Numbered from the stretch's first letter, positions 53,759 to 63,452 are shown. The stretch: DNA of 64,000 nucleotides from Porphyromonas canoris (GCF_000769115.1 NZ_JQZV01000005.1:26405-90404); one strand, 5' to 3'. A program made the numbers and translations. Notes: generated by a model from the letters alone, not told the origin.

Positions 53759-55645
53759 TTAGTAACCCACGTTTTGAACCAAGTTACGGTTCTTATTGAT
53801 TTCACCTTGAGGGATTGGCATGAGATAGTTGCGAGGAGAAACGAATGAACGTTGTACGTCCACAGTCATCACCTGACACATATCTTCCAACGTTGCAGCC
53901 TTCATGTTAAGACCCTTTGGCTGTTGAGAGAAGTAGGTCTCTGCAAGCAACCAGCGGCGCATATCCCAGAAGTTTTGTCCTTGAAGGTACATCTCCACCA
54001 TACGTTCTTGGCGTACAATCTCACGCAGACCTTCTTGAGAGTTGGCTTTGCCCGGCTCTTTTGCTCTTGCCCAAGCTTCATCTACAGTAGGGATACCGGC
54101 ACGTGTGCGGATCTTATCCAAGTAGGTCTTTGCGGTAGTAAGGTCTCCTGTCTCCACAGAAGCCTCTGCCATAAGGAGGTAAAGATCTGCAAGAGAGATG
54201 AACGGATAGATAAACTGAGGGTTGTTACCCGGACGCTTGGCAGGAGAAACCAGTTTCTTGTTCAAGAAGAGTGTAGGACAGTAGTCGTTATTACGCAGAT
54301 TGTTAACAGGACCTCTACCTCCGGGCTCTCCGGCAAGCATCTTCATCACAACCTTCTTACCATTCTGTCCTCTGCGAAGATTACGTGCATAGTTTCCTTT
54401 TTCGTCCTTGTTGTCTATCTCGTAGTAGCCATTTTGGAAAGCCACCCAAGCATAAAGACGAGGCTCACGCTTGAAAAGGAAGTTAGGAATGCGGCCTTCG
54501 GCATTGGCATAACCCGAAGGAACGTCCATAAGATTCCACCAATCAGACTCTGCAAAGAACTCAGGATCTTGGTCGATAGGCAGACCATTTTCTGTGTAGA
54601 AGCGCTTCATCATGTTGAGCGTAACACCTACACCCGAATATGCATTGTCTGATCCGTGGTATGGTGCAGATTTAGCTGCGATGTCATACCAGCCTTGTTG
54701 TCTGGTATCACCCCAGATAATCTCTTTGGTATTATCTCTATCAAGAATCGCAAAACGCAAAGAGCGTTGGACAGGATCTTGTGGTTCGGGCAAGCTGGAT
54801 AGTGCTCCCTCTTTTGCCACATAGAGTTCAAAGCCGTCTGCTTCTGCAAGAGCAATGGCTTCTCTAAGTGCTTGTACGGCTCTTGTCCATTTGCTTGCAT
54901 CAAATGTCAAAGGCATAAGCTGCGTACCATCAGGGCTCTTAAGATCTGCATAGAACTTAGAGTTACCATTGAACAGAGGAGAAGCCACCATCACATAAAG
55001 CTTAGCCTTGAGGGCTTTAGCCGCTGTGCTTGTAACCAAGCCATATTCGCTACCGGTACGTTCCTTAGGAAGTTTTGCAGCCGCAGCATCAAACTTGTCT
55101 GCAACAAACTTAACACACTCATCCAACGGACGGCGAGGCAAGAAGTCTTTAGCGTCTGTGTTAAGATCTTCCACCTTAGTCACGATAATGGTAGGACCGT
55201 AGTTTTGAATAAGCAGATAGTGATAAAAACCGATAAGGAACTCGGCTTGTGCCTTGTAGTCCTCTATTTTGTCTTTCTCCATACCGGGTACCTTATCTAT
55301 ATTGTCCAATAGCATGTAGCAGTAACGAATACCGGTAAAGAGGCTGTTCCAATAGGAGATAACAGGATCGCTGGCAGTATAAGTTCCTTTCGGGAATCTT
55401 GCAAAAAGCTCGTGTTCAAAAGATGTAACCACTTCATCTCCGGTAAGGAAGTCCAGCCCACTTACTGTAGCAGAAAGTCTTGGAAGAGATCCGTAGCAAG
55501 AATAAAGGAATTTTTCTGCAGACTTTGCATTCTTGAAAGAGTCTTCTACGGTAGCTGTCTCATCCGGAACCACGTCCAAATAGTTACATGCTCCCATTGC
55601 TCCCATAAGAAGCAGAGCCAATAGTATGTTATATATCTTTTTCAT
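53759..55645 (-). CDS. SusD/RagB family outer membrane lipoprotein
   Basis: A 628-residue surface lipoprotein that acts as a lid and ligand-capture subunit over a SusC/RagA transporter. Lipobox GAMGAC (Cys19) follows a short signal. SusD features include the N-terminal TPR-rich region (FLIGFYHYLLIQNYGPTIIV), the central SDWWNLMD region, and the C-terminal QERMVEMYLQGQNFWDMRRW and MPIPQGEINKNRNLVQNVGY, a classic SusD ending. It lies between the SusC gene (gap 56 bp) and a discoidin-type lipoprotein. A peptide substrate (RagB-like) or a glycan are both possible. Confidence 0.95.
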   Translation of the reverse strand: MKKIYNILLALLLMGAMGACNYLDVVPDETATVEDSFKNAKSAEKFLYSCYGSLPRLSATVSGLDFLTGDEVVTSFEHELFARFPKGTYTASDPVISYWNSLFTGIRYCYMLLDNIDKVPGMEKDKIEDYKAQAEFLIGFYHYLLIQNYGPTIIVTKVEDLNTDAKDFLPRRPLDECVKFVADKFDAAAAKLPKERTGSEYGLVTSTAAKALKAKLYVMVASPLFNGNSKFYADLKSPDGTQLMPLTFDASKWTRAVQALREAIALAEADGFELYVAKEGALSSLPEPQDPVQRSLRFAILDRDNTKEIIWGDTRQQGWYDIAAKSAPYHGSDNAYSGVGVTLNMMKRFYTENGLPIDQDPEFFAESDWWNLMDVPSGYANAEGRIPNFLFKREPRLYAWVAFQNGYYEIDNKDEKGNYARNLRRGQNGKKVVMKMLAGEPGGRGPVNNLRNNDYCPTLFLNKKLVSPAKRPGNNPQFIYPFISLADLYLLMAEASVETGDLTTAKTYLDKIRTRAGIPTVDEAWARAKEPGKANSQEGLREIVRQERMVEMYLQGQNFWDMRRWLLAETYFSQQPKGLNMKAATLEDMCQVMTVDVQRSFVSPRNYLMPIPQGEINKNRNLVQNVGY

Positions 55646-55701
55646 GTCTAATTCTCTAAATCGTATTTGTGATCATATATGTATGTACACCTCTCTGCCA
55701 A

Positions 55702-58700
55702 TTACTTAAATGACACTTGAAGACCCACGTTTATAGTAGTCTGAGTAGGATACTTTAGACCATTACCACCACCCATTTCAGGGTCCCAATGCTTAAACTT
55801 AGAGAAGGTATAAACGTTCTGAGCAGAGACATAAAGTCTTGCATTCTTGTAAGTATAACCAAGCTCTATGTTTTTTAACTTCAAGAATGAAGCGTCACGC
55901 AACCAATAAGTGGAAACAGCAGTATTGACAGCTTTATCTTGTTTAGTAAGTTCAGGATAAGCGGCATGTATATTTTGGTTAGAAGCACTCCAGTGATCAT
56001 CAGCAATAAACTGCAATACGTTACGGTTAGACTGTGTACCGAACGGGTGGAAACCGGATAGCATCATAGAGGTATTAGCAACACCTTGGAAGAAGATACC
56101 GAAATCCACATTCTTGTATTTCATATTAGAGCCGAGACCATAAATGATTTCAGGGATTGTAGGATAACCGATAGGCATACGGTCATTAGAGTCGATACGG
56201 CCATTGTAGTTGCCATCTCTATCCGGAAGATCCTTATACTTAATGTCTCCTGCCTTGGCTCCATTGGCAAATGAAGACTGATCCGGGCTGTTTGCAACCT
56301 CAGCATCGTCAATGAACAGACGCTCTGCAACATATCCTGTCCAGACATTCAAGCTACGACCAACCTGTGAAAGAAGAGGGTATTCCAAGAAGAACGGTTC
56401 GTCCCACTTCTCTACACGGTTGCGAGCAAAGGTAAATGTACCACGAACATTGTACCAGAAGTCTTTGCTTACATTCTTATTGAAGTCAAGCGCAGCATCT
56501 ATACCACGGTTGCTGATCTCGGCAAGGTTACCATAGATCTTGGTTGCCGCCGTACCCATATAGCTTGGAACAGCTCCACGTTGCTGGAATACGTTGGTAC
56601 GATACTCATGGAAGAGGTCTACATTAAGGCGAAGACCTTTAAGGATTTGAAGGTCGATACCAACATTTGCTTTCTTTCCGACTTCCCAAGTAATATCAGG
56701 ATTACCGAAGCGTCTGATATTAGGACCGGTCAAACCATACTCTTGGTCCAAACCGGTAGTATAAGAAGGGCCTCCACCTTGCAGGTTCACATCGGGAAGG
56801 TATACGAAACGGTCTCCACCGATAGCCTCATTACCCACAAGACCATAAGAACCACGAAGCTTGAAGAGAGGGATATACTCCTTGATCGGTTCCCAGAACT
56901 TCTCTTCGGAAACATTGTAACCAAGAGCCACAGAAGGGAAGAAACCGAAGCGCTTACCCTTTGCAAAGTTTTCGGTACCATTGAAACCGAAGTTGGCTTC
57001 AAAGACATATCTGTTGTCGTAGCTGTATGTGAAACGACCTGCAAGACCTTGTTTGCGACGTGGCAAGTTGTGCAAGATGTTGTCGTTAGAGAGGTTATTG
57101 GCAGTCTCTTCCTGGTTATAGTTGAACATAGCCCCCATGTCGTGTCCGCCGAAATTGCGATTCCATAGCAACATAGCGTGCGCATAGAAACGGCGGTCTC
57201 CGTTGTTTCCACCGGCAGACTTCAAGTTTGTGTTCACTTCATCAGCCAAACGGTTGAGTGTAAAGTCGTACTCACCGGTCTTTGGATTCAACTGGTACCC
57301 TGTCAACTCGAAATAGTTGTTATCACGGAAACGGCTTGTGCTTGTGGAAGCCCAATTCTTAAATGATGCCAAGGCAGTAAACTTAAGACCCGGAGTGATC
57401 ATCTTGAGATCTTGTGTAAACTCAAGATTAGCGATTACCGTAGAGTTGAAGTTGTCTGTATAACCCGCAACAGCTGTGGCGTAAGGGTTAGGAATCATTG
57501 AAGGACCGATCTTTCTTGCTCCCCATTTGGTATAAAGCGTTTCGCCATCCTCAGGATAAGCTATCGGGAAATCTACCGGGTTGGAGTTGATTACCTGTCC
57601 AAAGATGTCGTTGATCGCTGTTCTCGGACCTCTGCTCTGTCCTATCTGAGCATTCAAACGGAGTGCAAGAGAAGAAGTCTCCGTAAAGTTCACTCGGATA
57701 TTGTTTTGGAATGCGTAACGATAAACATTGAGAGAGTTGTCGAAAGAGCTATGTTCCAAACTTCTATTCTTCAACATACCTGTCTGATGGTCGGCTGTAA
57801 CGGACATGAAATAGTCGAGCTTCTTACCACCACCACGTATATTGAAGTTTGCCTTTTGGTTGAAAGCGGCTGTCTTGAACAGCTCATCGTACCACATTAC
57901 ATTAGGGAAAACGTAAGGATTAACCCCTGCGCGAGTGTTCTCGATCTTCTCACGTGTGTACTTAACGTCACCGGTAGGAAGATTGTCCAATGCTTCGTTG
58001 AACAGCTCCATAAAGCGAGGGCCATCCACAAACTTAGGCAGACGTGTCGGAGTATTTACATATCCCTCCACACGTACATTGATAATCGGTTTCGGAAGAT
58101 CTGTACCTGTCTTGGTGGTAACAATAACCACACCGTTTGCACCACGAGAACCGTAAAGCGCAGTAGCCGTAGCATCTTTAAGAATAGAGAACCCTTCGAT
58201 AACTTCAGGGTCGAGAGCGTTAAGGTCTCCCGCTGACACCGCCACACCATCAAGGATGATAAGTGGAGAGCTGGCGTTTACGGAAGAGATACCACGAATC
58301 CAGAAGTCGGCACCATCGGCACCCGGAGCTCCCGTTCTTTGAACAGAAACCACCCCGGCAAGACGTCCTGCAAAAGATGCAGAAAGATTGGAAGCCGGTA
58401 CTTTAAGCTCTGCCGGACGGACGGTCTGTACAGAACCTACAAGAGAAGCTTTCTTCTGACCTGTGGCAAACGCTGTTACGACAACATCCTCTGCTGTAAG
58501 GACGTCTTCTTGAAGCACAACGTTTACATTCTGTACGCCTCTAACGCTCAAGCGTTCGTTGCGATAACCGACAGAAGTAAAGATCAGGTGTTGGTTTTCA
58601 GCCACTCCGCTGATCGTAAACTCCCCTTTGGCATTGGTAATAGCTCCCTTTGAAGGCATCTCTGCAACGCGTACACGCACGCCGCCGAGCGGTGCTCCCT

Positions 58701-58878
58701 TAGAGTCCACTACCTTACCTTTGATCGTTTTTCCTTGATTGGCTTGCGCCTCCGTTGTTACGGCAGCATCTCCATTAGGAGCAGCGTATGCAACAGGAGC
58801 AATGCTCAAACCACCCAAGCATATAGCCCCTGCAAGAGCAATCCTGCACGGCCATAGTGATAGAAATTGTTTCTTCAT
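55702..58878 (-). CDS. SusC/RagA family TonB-linked outer membrane transporter
   Basis: A TonB-dependent importer of about 1058 residues. I start it at the ATG 58876-58878 (MKKQFLSLWPCRIALAGAIC), which gives a normal signal peptide; the longer frame adds 16 residues. A CarboxypepD-regulatory domain (IKGKVVDSKGAPLGGVRVRV) is followed by the TonB-box-like DVVVTAFATG, a plug with the SusC motif SPLIILDGVAVSAGDLNAL and DATATALYGSRGANGVV, then a 22-strand barrel ending VGLQVSFK. With the SusD gene it forms an energised import complex. A promoter box lies about 170 bp upstream, leaving a long leader. Confidence 0.96.
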   Translation of the reverse strand: MKKQFLSLWPCRIALAGAICLGGLSIAPVAYAAPNGDAAVTTEAQANQGKTIKGKVVDSKGAPLGGVRVRVAEMPSKGAITNAKGEFTISGVAENQHLIFTSVGYRNERLSVRGVQNVNVVLQEDVLTAEDVVVTAFATGQKKASLVGSVQTVRPAELKVPASNLSASFAGRLAGVVSVQRTGAPGADGADFWIRGISSVNASSPLIILDGVAVSAGDLNALDPEVIEGFSILKDATATALYGSRGANGVVIVTTKTGTDLPKPIINVRVEGYVNTPTRLPKFVDGPRFMELFNEALDNLPTGDVKYTREKIENTRAGVNPYVFPNVMWYDELFKTAAFNQKANFNIRGGGKKLDYFMSVTADHQTGMLKNRSLEHSSFDNSLNVYRYAFQNNIRVNFTETSSLALRLNAQIGQSRGPRTAINDIFGQVINSNPVDFPIAYPEDGETLYTKWGARKIGPSMIPNPYATAVAGYTDNFNSTVIANLEFTQDLKMITPGLKFTALASFKNWASTSTSRFRDNNYFELTGYQLNPKTGEYDFTLNRLADEVNTNLKSAGGNNGDRRFYAHAMLLWNRNFGGHDMGAMFNYNQEETANNLSNDNILHNLPRRKQGLAGRFTYSYDNRYVFEANFGFNGTENFAKGKRFGFFPSVALGYNVSEEKFWEPIKEYIPLFKLRGSYGLVGNEAIGGDRFVYLPDVNLQGGGPSYTTGLDQEYGLTGPNIRRFGNPDITWEVGKKANVGIDLQILKGLRLNVDLFHEYRTNVFQQRGAVPSYMGTAATKIYGNLAEISNRGIDAALDFNKNVSKDFWYNVRGTFTFARNRVEKWDEPFFLEYPLLSQVGRSLNVWTGYVAERLFIDDAEVANSPDQSSFANGAKAGDIKYKDLPDRDGNYNGRIDSNDRMPIGYPTIPEIIYGLGSNMKYKNVDFGIFFQGVANTSMMLSGFHPFGTQSNRNVLQFIADDHWSASNQNIHAAYPELTKQDKAVNTAVSTYWLRDASFLKLKNIELGYTYKNARLYVSAQNVYTFSKFKHWDPEMGGGNGLKYPTQTTINVGLQVSFK

Positions 58879-59045
58879 ATCTCTAAAAAGTGATTTTTGG
58901 TAAACTGTTATAATTGTGTTAAACATACTTCCAATTCACCTCCTTTTTTGTTTATTAATAAATCCTCAACAAAAAAGAGCGGTCATTAGCTAAATCCTTT
59001 GTGGAACATAGACTTATTCCGTAAAGAACATACCCATATTCGTGT

Positions 59046-59053
59046 CAAAAGTA
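59046..59053 (-). promoter_or_regulatory. -7 box of the SusC/SusD locus
   Basis: Minus strand TACTTTTG fits TAnnTTTG, with TTGTTGG about 20 bases upstream as a -33-like element. The leader would be about 160 bases. Confidence 0.55.
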
Positions 59054-59569
59054 GTTATTATTATTAAGACCAACAACTTTAATAAGACTCCATTACACTT
59101 TCAAACAATCTTCACACACCTTTATGTCGCATATATCCTACACTTATACTATATGTTAACGATAGATGTTAACCATGTTAATAAAATTAACACCTCTATT
59201 TTCATCTGTTTTCGACAAGAAAAAGAAAGATATTCATCCCTTAAAAGCAGGCATTTCCTCAACGACAAAAAGGTGTAAACTTAGACAAAACAGACTCTTC
59301 TCAGCCCCTGTTTCCAAAACACCAATCCACCCAACCAGCATCTCCAAACGGTATAAGAGGTAAAAGACCCATCCCCACGATAGGAAATGTTAATGCAACT
59401 TTTCCGATCGACATCCTTAAACATCAAACAATATTTTCGTTACTGCAAATAAAAGAGGCGTTTTTTGAGAAAATTAAGAGTTATCACAATCATCCTTTTA
59501 ATGACGCAAAAATGGGATTAAAATATAAAATCAATCTCGGATAAGAGACAGATTTCTATTTTAAACCTA

Positions 59570-59762
59570 TTCGTAAAAGTTGTTATACGTGAATAAAAAC
59601 AGCTCTGAACGCTTAAAATGTTTCCGATCAAACTTTGATTCTCAAAAACCACGGCTCGGTTTCCCAAAAGCAAGGCTTGAATGGCAGGCAGCAAGTGGCG
59701 ATTTCCACCAACCAAGCCCTGAACGGATGCTCTTATAAGATTCAGAGAAAGATGTAAACAGG
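59570..59762 (+). repeat. 21-bp tandem-repeat element, copy A6
   Basis: Five exact-length units at 59630-59650, 59651-59671, 59672-59692, 59693-59713 and 59714-59734, with cores AAACTTTGA, ACGGCTCGG, AAGGCTTGA, AAGTGGCGA and AAGCCCTGA. The left flank (CCTATTCGTAAAAG, then AACGCTTAAAATG) and right flank (TCAGAGAAAGATGTAAACAGG) line up with those of A1 and A2. Confidence 0.82.
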
Positions 59763-59830
59763 ACTAACGTCTTTTTTCAACCGGGTCATCAAAGATTGAT
59801 AAACAGTCTGTTTCTTCAAGCCCCGCACAT

Positions 59831-59870
59831 AACAAAAGCCCACACTTACCTCAACGGTGAATGTGGGCTC
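59831..59870 (-). terminator. terminator of the recombinase-HPF gene
   Basis: Minus strand AGCCCACATTCACC pairs with GGTAAGTGTGGGCT around a 5-base loop, followed by TTTTGTT. Confidence 0.8.
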
Positions 59871-59998
59871 ATACATTAAAAATCTTGTACTTTTAGCTGT
59901 TTTGCGCCAGCCAATCAGTCTATCAAACTGAGAGATACACACTTCAAAGACAAGGCATCGCGCCTCTCGTTTCTAAGCGGTACCATGAAAAGAGTCTA

Positions 59999-61210
59999 TT
60001 ATCGTCTATGCGTTTGTTTATATTTATCTATCTGTTTTTCTATTGCTTCCAGTGCCTCTGTCAAAGCCTGCTCGAAAGAGTCTGCACTCTTCACCGCCAC
60101 CAATTCGCTATTCGGAACAGCGACAAGCACCTTCGCCTCTTTGTTACTATTCGTTTCCGGTTTTATGAGAGAAAACAAAACATCTACCCTGATGATGTCT
60201 CCTAAAAAGCGTTCAAGTTTTGAGACCTTCTTTTCTGCGAACGCTTCTAACTGAGTGCTAAGCTCAAAATGGTTAGCTTGGATGTTAATGTTCATACGCT
60301 TTACTGTTTTTGCTCTGGGATGAGCGTGATACATTTTTTGCAACTCCGTAAAAGAAGTATGCGTATAAATAGTTGTGGTTGAAAGGTCGGCATGCCCCAA
60401 CAGCTCCTTTATACTGAGCAACTCGGATCCGTTATTAAGCATGGACGTCGCAAACGAGTGCCTCAAAACGTGAGGGCTACGCTTTGTGAGTCCGGCAACA
60501 GCCCCAAGTGCACCCCTCACCATAGTATAAAGCTGTGTGGGAGATATACTCCCTCCATTCTCTGTACATAAGAGATATGGATGCGAAGGTGCTATGTCTT
60601 CCCTTCTACACAAATATAACTCTATTTTTTTTAGCAAACAAGAACCAAAAGGTACAATTCTCTCTTTATCCCGTTTACCTAAAACTTTGATCTCCATCTT
60701 CGACAGATGGATGTCTTCGACCTTAATGCCACACAGCTCGGATCTGCGAAATCCGGTCTGATAAAGCATATCCACAACAAAAGCGGTATTCAAATCTTTG
60801 TGTTGATGAGAGGAAGCATAAACATCATACAAATCCGAAATGAGGTGCAGTAGCCCTTCGCTTCTGACATAAGTGGGCAGCTTCCGCTCCTCTTTGGGCA
60901 TGGAAAGTCCGAGACAAGGATTCCGCCCGATCTTTCCCTGCACCCGAAGGTAAGAGTACCAACTTCTGACGGCACTGATCTTGCGTTTGATGGTCGTGGC
61001 TTTAAGATTGGAAGTGGAGAGCTTCAGCATCCATTTGCGTATCTCTTTGGAGGAAATCTCGGCATAACGCTCTTCTCCACCCTCTCCAAACAGCTCCGCA
61101 AGAAAAGCCAACCAGTCCGCAAGATCTCTCTCATACGCGAGAATGGTGTGAGCGGAAGCATTGCGCTCATACCTCAAATAGTCTATGTAGGACCGAAACA
61201 ACTCTTCCAT
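59999..61210 (-). CDS. tyrosine recombinase fused to ribosome hibernation factor (XerC-HPF)
   Basis: A fusion of about 403 residues. Residues 1-305 are a XerC/D-type tyrosine recombinase: SAM-like N-domain (RSYIDYLRYERNASAHTILA), catalytic Arg in TGFRRSELCG, HxxR in PHVLRHSFATSML, and LLGHADLSTTTIYTH. Immediately after YHAHPRAKTVKR the frame continues into MNINIQANHFELSTQLEAFA with KLERFLGDIIRVDV and VAVPNSELVAVKSADSFEQA, a complete hibernation-promoting-factor (HPF/RaiA) domain of 98 residues. No stop codon separates them; the HPF's own ATG remains at 60293-60295. Start set at ATG 61208-61210 (MEELFRSYI). In related genomes these are adjacent separate genes. Confidence 0.88.
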   Translation of the reverse strand: MEELFRSYIDYLRYERNASAHTILAYERDLADWLAFLAELFGEGGEERYAEISSKEIRKWMLKLSTSNLKATTIKRKISAVRSWYSYLRVQGKIGRNPCLGLSMPKEERKLPTYVRSEGLLHLISDLYDVYASSHQHKDLNTAFVVDMLYQTGFRRSELCGIKVEDIHLSKMEIKVLGKRDKERIVPFGSCLLKKIELYLCRREDIAPSHPYLLCTENGGSISPTQLYTMVRGALGAVAGLTKRSPHVLRHSFATSMLNNGSELLSIKELLGHADLSTTTIYTHTSFTELQKMYHAHPRAKTVKRMNINIQANHFELSTQLEAFAEKKVSKLERFLGDIIRVDVLFSLIKPETNSNKEAKVLVAVPNSELVAVKSADSFEQALTEALEAIEKQIDKYKQTHRR

Positions 61211-61336
61211 CTTAATCTGCCTGAGATAAACTTCTTTGAAATAACCGGCTCTGCTGCCGAACAAACAAGGATAGCCCGGAAATAGAAAAGACTCTCCCAT
61301 GCGAGGAATAAATATAGCAAGAGTTTGGAAAGAAGA

Positions 61337-61380
61337 CAAAAAAATAACCGACAGCAAGGGAATTGTTGCTATCGGTTATG
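61337..61380 (-). terminator. terminator-like hairpin upstream of the recombinase gene
   Basis: On the minus strand ATAACCGATAGCAA pairs with TTGCTGTCGGTTAT and is followed by a run of seven T. It lies about 130 bp before the recombinase ATG, so it could be an attenuator in its leader or the end of another transcript. It is similar in sequence to the hairpin at 63679-63722. Confidence 0.65.
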
Positions 61381-61608
61381 ATAATAAGATGAGTGTCTGT
61401 GTGCAGCAAAAATTAAGACAGACAAAGCTCCGGATCAATACTTCTAGGGTGTTTTTTTTGAAAATTAACCTAATATACGTACATTTACAATCCTTAAAGC
61501 CAAATAATAAGACGGCAAAATGTGTTATTTACGGCAATCGCCCTTGTAGAAAGAGTTATTACATCGGACGAGAGCCTATATCTCATCCACTGTTTAATTT
61601 GATTCGTT

Positions 61609-62433
61609 ATGTTATACTTTTTCATTGCAGTAGTTGCCATCATCTTTTTTGTAGCAATAGTGAAGGTTGCATCCGGCAACTCGACATCTCCACAACCAAC
61701 GGCATCCGCCCTCACAGAAGAGCAACAGCGGTGGATACAAAAAGTAAAGTCGATCTTTGAAGAAAATAGAACCGTATCATTTTTAGATATTTTTGTGGAA
61801 TGCGGAATGCCTAAAGAGATAGCTCACTCCAAGAATGCAGAAGCAGTAAAGCAAGCTTTCCCTTTCGACAAGGACGAAACCGGGCACAACGGCTACGATA
61901 TTTTCACCTCCTATCAATGGGCTGTTGCCCAACGCTACGACCTGCAACACGACAAGCTGGACCCTATCGACGCTTCGCAACATGGGCTTAACCTGCGAAA
62001 AGGGGAAGTAGCATATCACGTGATATATGGCGTGGAGCTTCATGAAGAAAAGACTACTCATTATAATATAGCTTATTCGGGAGTGCGGTGGGAAAGTGGT
62101 TTGCTGCATGCCGGAAGCATCTCTTTTATCGGGAATGAGATTACCAGCTTCTCTCCTATGGATATTGGAAGGTTGTTCATCTCTAATGAACGTATATTAT
62201 TCGTTGGGATGCAAAATAACGTAACAGCATCAATACCGATAGAGAGTGTACTCTACTACAATCTTTATCAAGATGGTGTCCTCATCCATATACCGAACAG
62301 GAAACCGTTGTTACTAAAATTTGATACCGGATATAAGCCCGAAATACTCCACGTAGAAGATGGACTGAACGAGTTTGTCAGTGTGCTTGATCGTATTATT
62401 TCGGGCACTGAAAATCAAAAACTGTCGGAATAG
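61609..62433 (+). CDS. membrane-anchored protein of unknown function, PH-like C-terminus
   Basis: A 274-residue protein I do not recognise. One N-terminal membrane helix (LYFFIAVVAIIFFVAIVKVA) is followed by a helical region (ALTEEQQRWIQKVKSIFEEN) and a beta-rich C-terminal half with IGRLFISNERILFVG and SIPIESVLYYNLYQDGVLI, a pattern like small PH/GRAM-type domains. No catalytic motif. The gene is isolated: recombinase gene divergent on the left, hairpin element on the right. The gap to the left (61211-61608) holds only the hairpin at 61337. Confidence 0.7.
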   Translation: MLYFFIAVVAIIFFVAIVKVASGNSTSPQPTASALTEEQQRWIQKVKSIFEENRTVSFLDIFVECGMPKEIAHSKNAEAVKQAFPFDKDETGHNGYDIFTSYQWAVAQRYDLQHDKLDPIDASQHGLNLRKGEVAYHVIYGVELHEEKTTHYNIAYSGVRWESGLLHAGSISFIGNEITSFSPMDIGRLFISNERILFVGMQNNVTASIPIESVLYYNLYQDGVLIHIPNRKPLLLKFDTGYKPEILHVEDGLNEFVSVLDRIISGTENQKLSE

Positions 62434-62467
62434 TTTGACCTTAATAAAGAGTTTCAATGGCAAAACG

Positions 62468-62610
62468 CCTTAGAACAAAAGTGTTGGGTGAAATAATGAT
62501 ACTAAAAAAAGCCGAAGCAATTATGCTTCGGCTTTTTAGGTATCAAATCATAACTATTCGGACTCTGCAAGGAAATAGAATATCTTCATATCTATCCTCT
62601 TCTCTGAAAT
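62468..62610 (+). repeat. duplicated hairpin element, copy 1
   Basis: About 143 bp, starting CCTTAGAACAAAAGTGTTG and ending TATCCTCTTCTCTGAAAT, matched at roughly 80-85 percent by eye to 63453-63600. The centre is a terminator-like hairpin GCCGAAGC / GCTTCGGC. The two copies are direct repeats flanking the small gene at 62706-63086. Confidence 0.8.
62504..62537. terminator. bidirectional hairpin terminator
   Basis: An 8-bp stem GCCGAAGC / GCTTCGGC (62511-62518 and 62525-62532) with a seven-A run before and a five-T run after. It can serve both the plus gene at 61609 and the minus gene at 62706. Confidence 0.85.
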
Positions 62611-62705
62611 ATCTCTGGAGGTCGCTAATCTATAAAGTCGCCCTCAGATAGTATAAGATAGTAGAGATCTGCAATGTTTTGAATTGAACAACAGATTAAA
62701 GAACC

Positions 62706-63086
62706 TCAATCCATTATCATTTCTTTATTTACACCAATACAGATATTGTTTTCGTCAAATAGCAGTATAATAATATAAGGCATTTCTGCCCAAGTACATA
62801 GAGTCCCTTTTCTCCCGGTATCCGCAACAGTACAAGCTTGTATTATTCTGGGGGCACCAACCTTTTCTTTGATTTCATCTAATGTTTTGCCAGCAAGATT
62901 ACCCATTGCAACAAAATCCTCTTGCAACATATACCCTTTTGCCGTGGTGAGACCGGCGATAAAATATCCTACAAGCAGCCCGAAACCTAATCCACACATT
63001 ACTCCAACCGTTGAAAAATCGGAAAGAAAACCTCCAATACCAAAGCCGATTAAGGCAAATGAGGTTGCCATTGAATGCTTATTCAT
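62706..63086 (-). CDS. small membrane protein of unknown function
   Basis: A 126-residue protein. Two glycine-rich membrane helices (SFALIGFGIGGFLSDFS and GVMCGLGFGLLVGYFIAGL, residues 9-48) precede a small domain containing GKTLDEIKEKVGAP, a helix that recalls the SmpA/OmlA-type lipid or protein-binding fold, and a terminal strand pair (IIILLFDENNICIGV). I cannot assign a function. Start ATG 63084-63086; an alternative ATG lies five codons later. It is flanked by the two copies of the 145-bp hairpin element. Confidence 0.6.
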   Translation of the reverse strand: MNKHSMATSFALIGFGIGGFLSDFSTVGVMCGLGFGLLVGYFIAGLTTAKGYMLQEDFVAMGNLAGKTLDEIKEKVGAPRIIQACTVADTGRKGTLCTWAEMPYIIILLFDENNICIGVNKEMIMD

Positions 63087-63452
63087 AACTCTCCTGTCAT
63101 TTATTATTTCAAAAGTCTTTTACATACTCTTCCGCCTTTTTGTGGCAATTCTGTAACATGATTCTACAGTCCATTCTGTTATATGTACTTGCTTGATACT
63201 TCCAAATGGTGTATTGGTTGTTTCTTTTCACACAACTGCCCGTAGTCATGATGCCCAATGCCCACAAAAGCGATTGATGTAAATAATGATTATCTCATTG
63301 TCTTGTTGCTTATGGTTAACAACCCTCAAATATATAAATTTCACAAAACAATGAAACCCCTCTTTTCTCTTTTCAAAGCAAATGTTCTTAACCGACGGTA
63401 CAAATTTTCCGAAAAATTGAATTTCGGTTATAGTAAAAAAGAAGCATAAGGA

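Larger units (their letters stand above)
58879..59998. other. 1.1-kb gap upstream of the SusC gene
   Basis: No gene is supported. It contains the SusC promoter (59046-59053), an AT-rich stretch with repeated GTTAA motifs (about 59155-59195), repeat copy A6 and the terminator of the recombinase-HPF gene. The remaining sequence shows nothing I recognise. Confidence 0.6.

Noticed and set aside
61380..61608. Possible degenerate tRNA upstream of the hairpin at 61337, by analogy with the tRNA-Ala at 63728
   Set aside because: No cloverleaf or T-arm GGTTCGA-like segment could be found on either strand.
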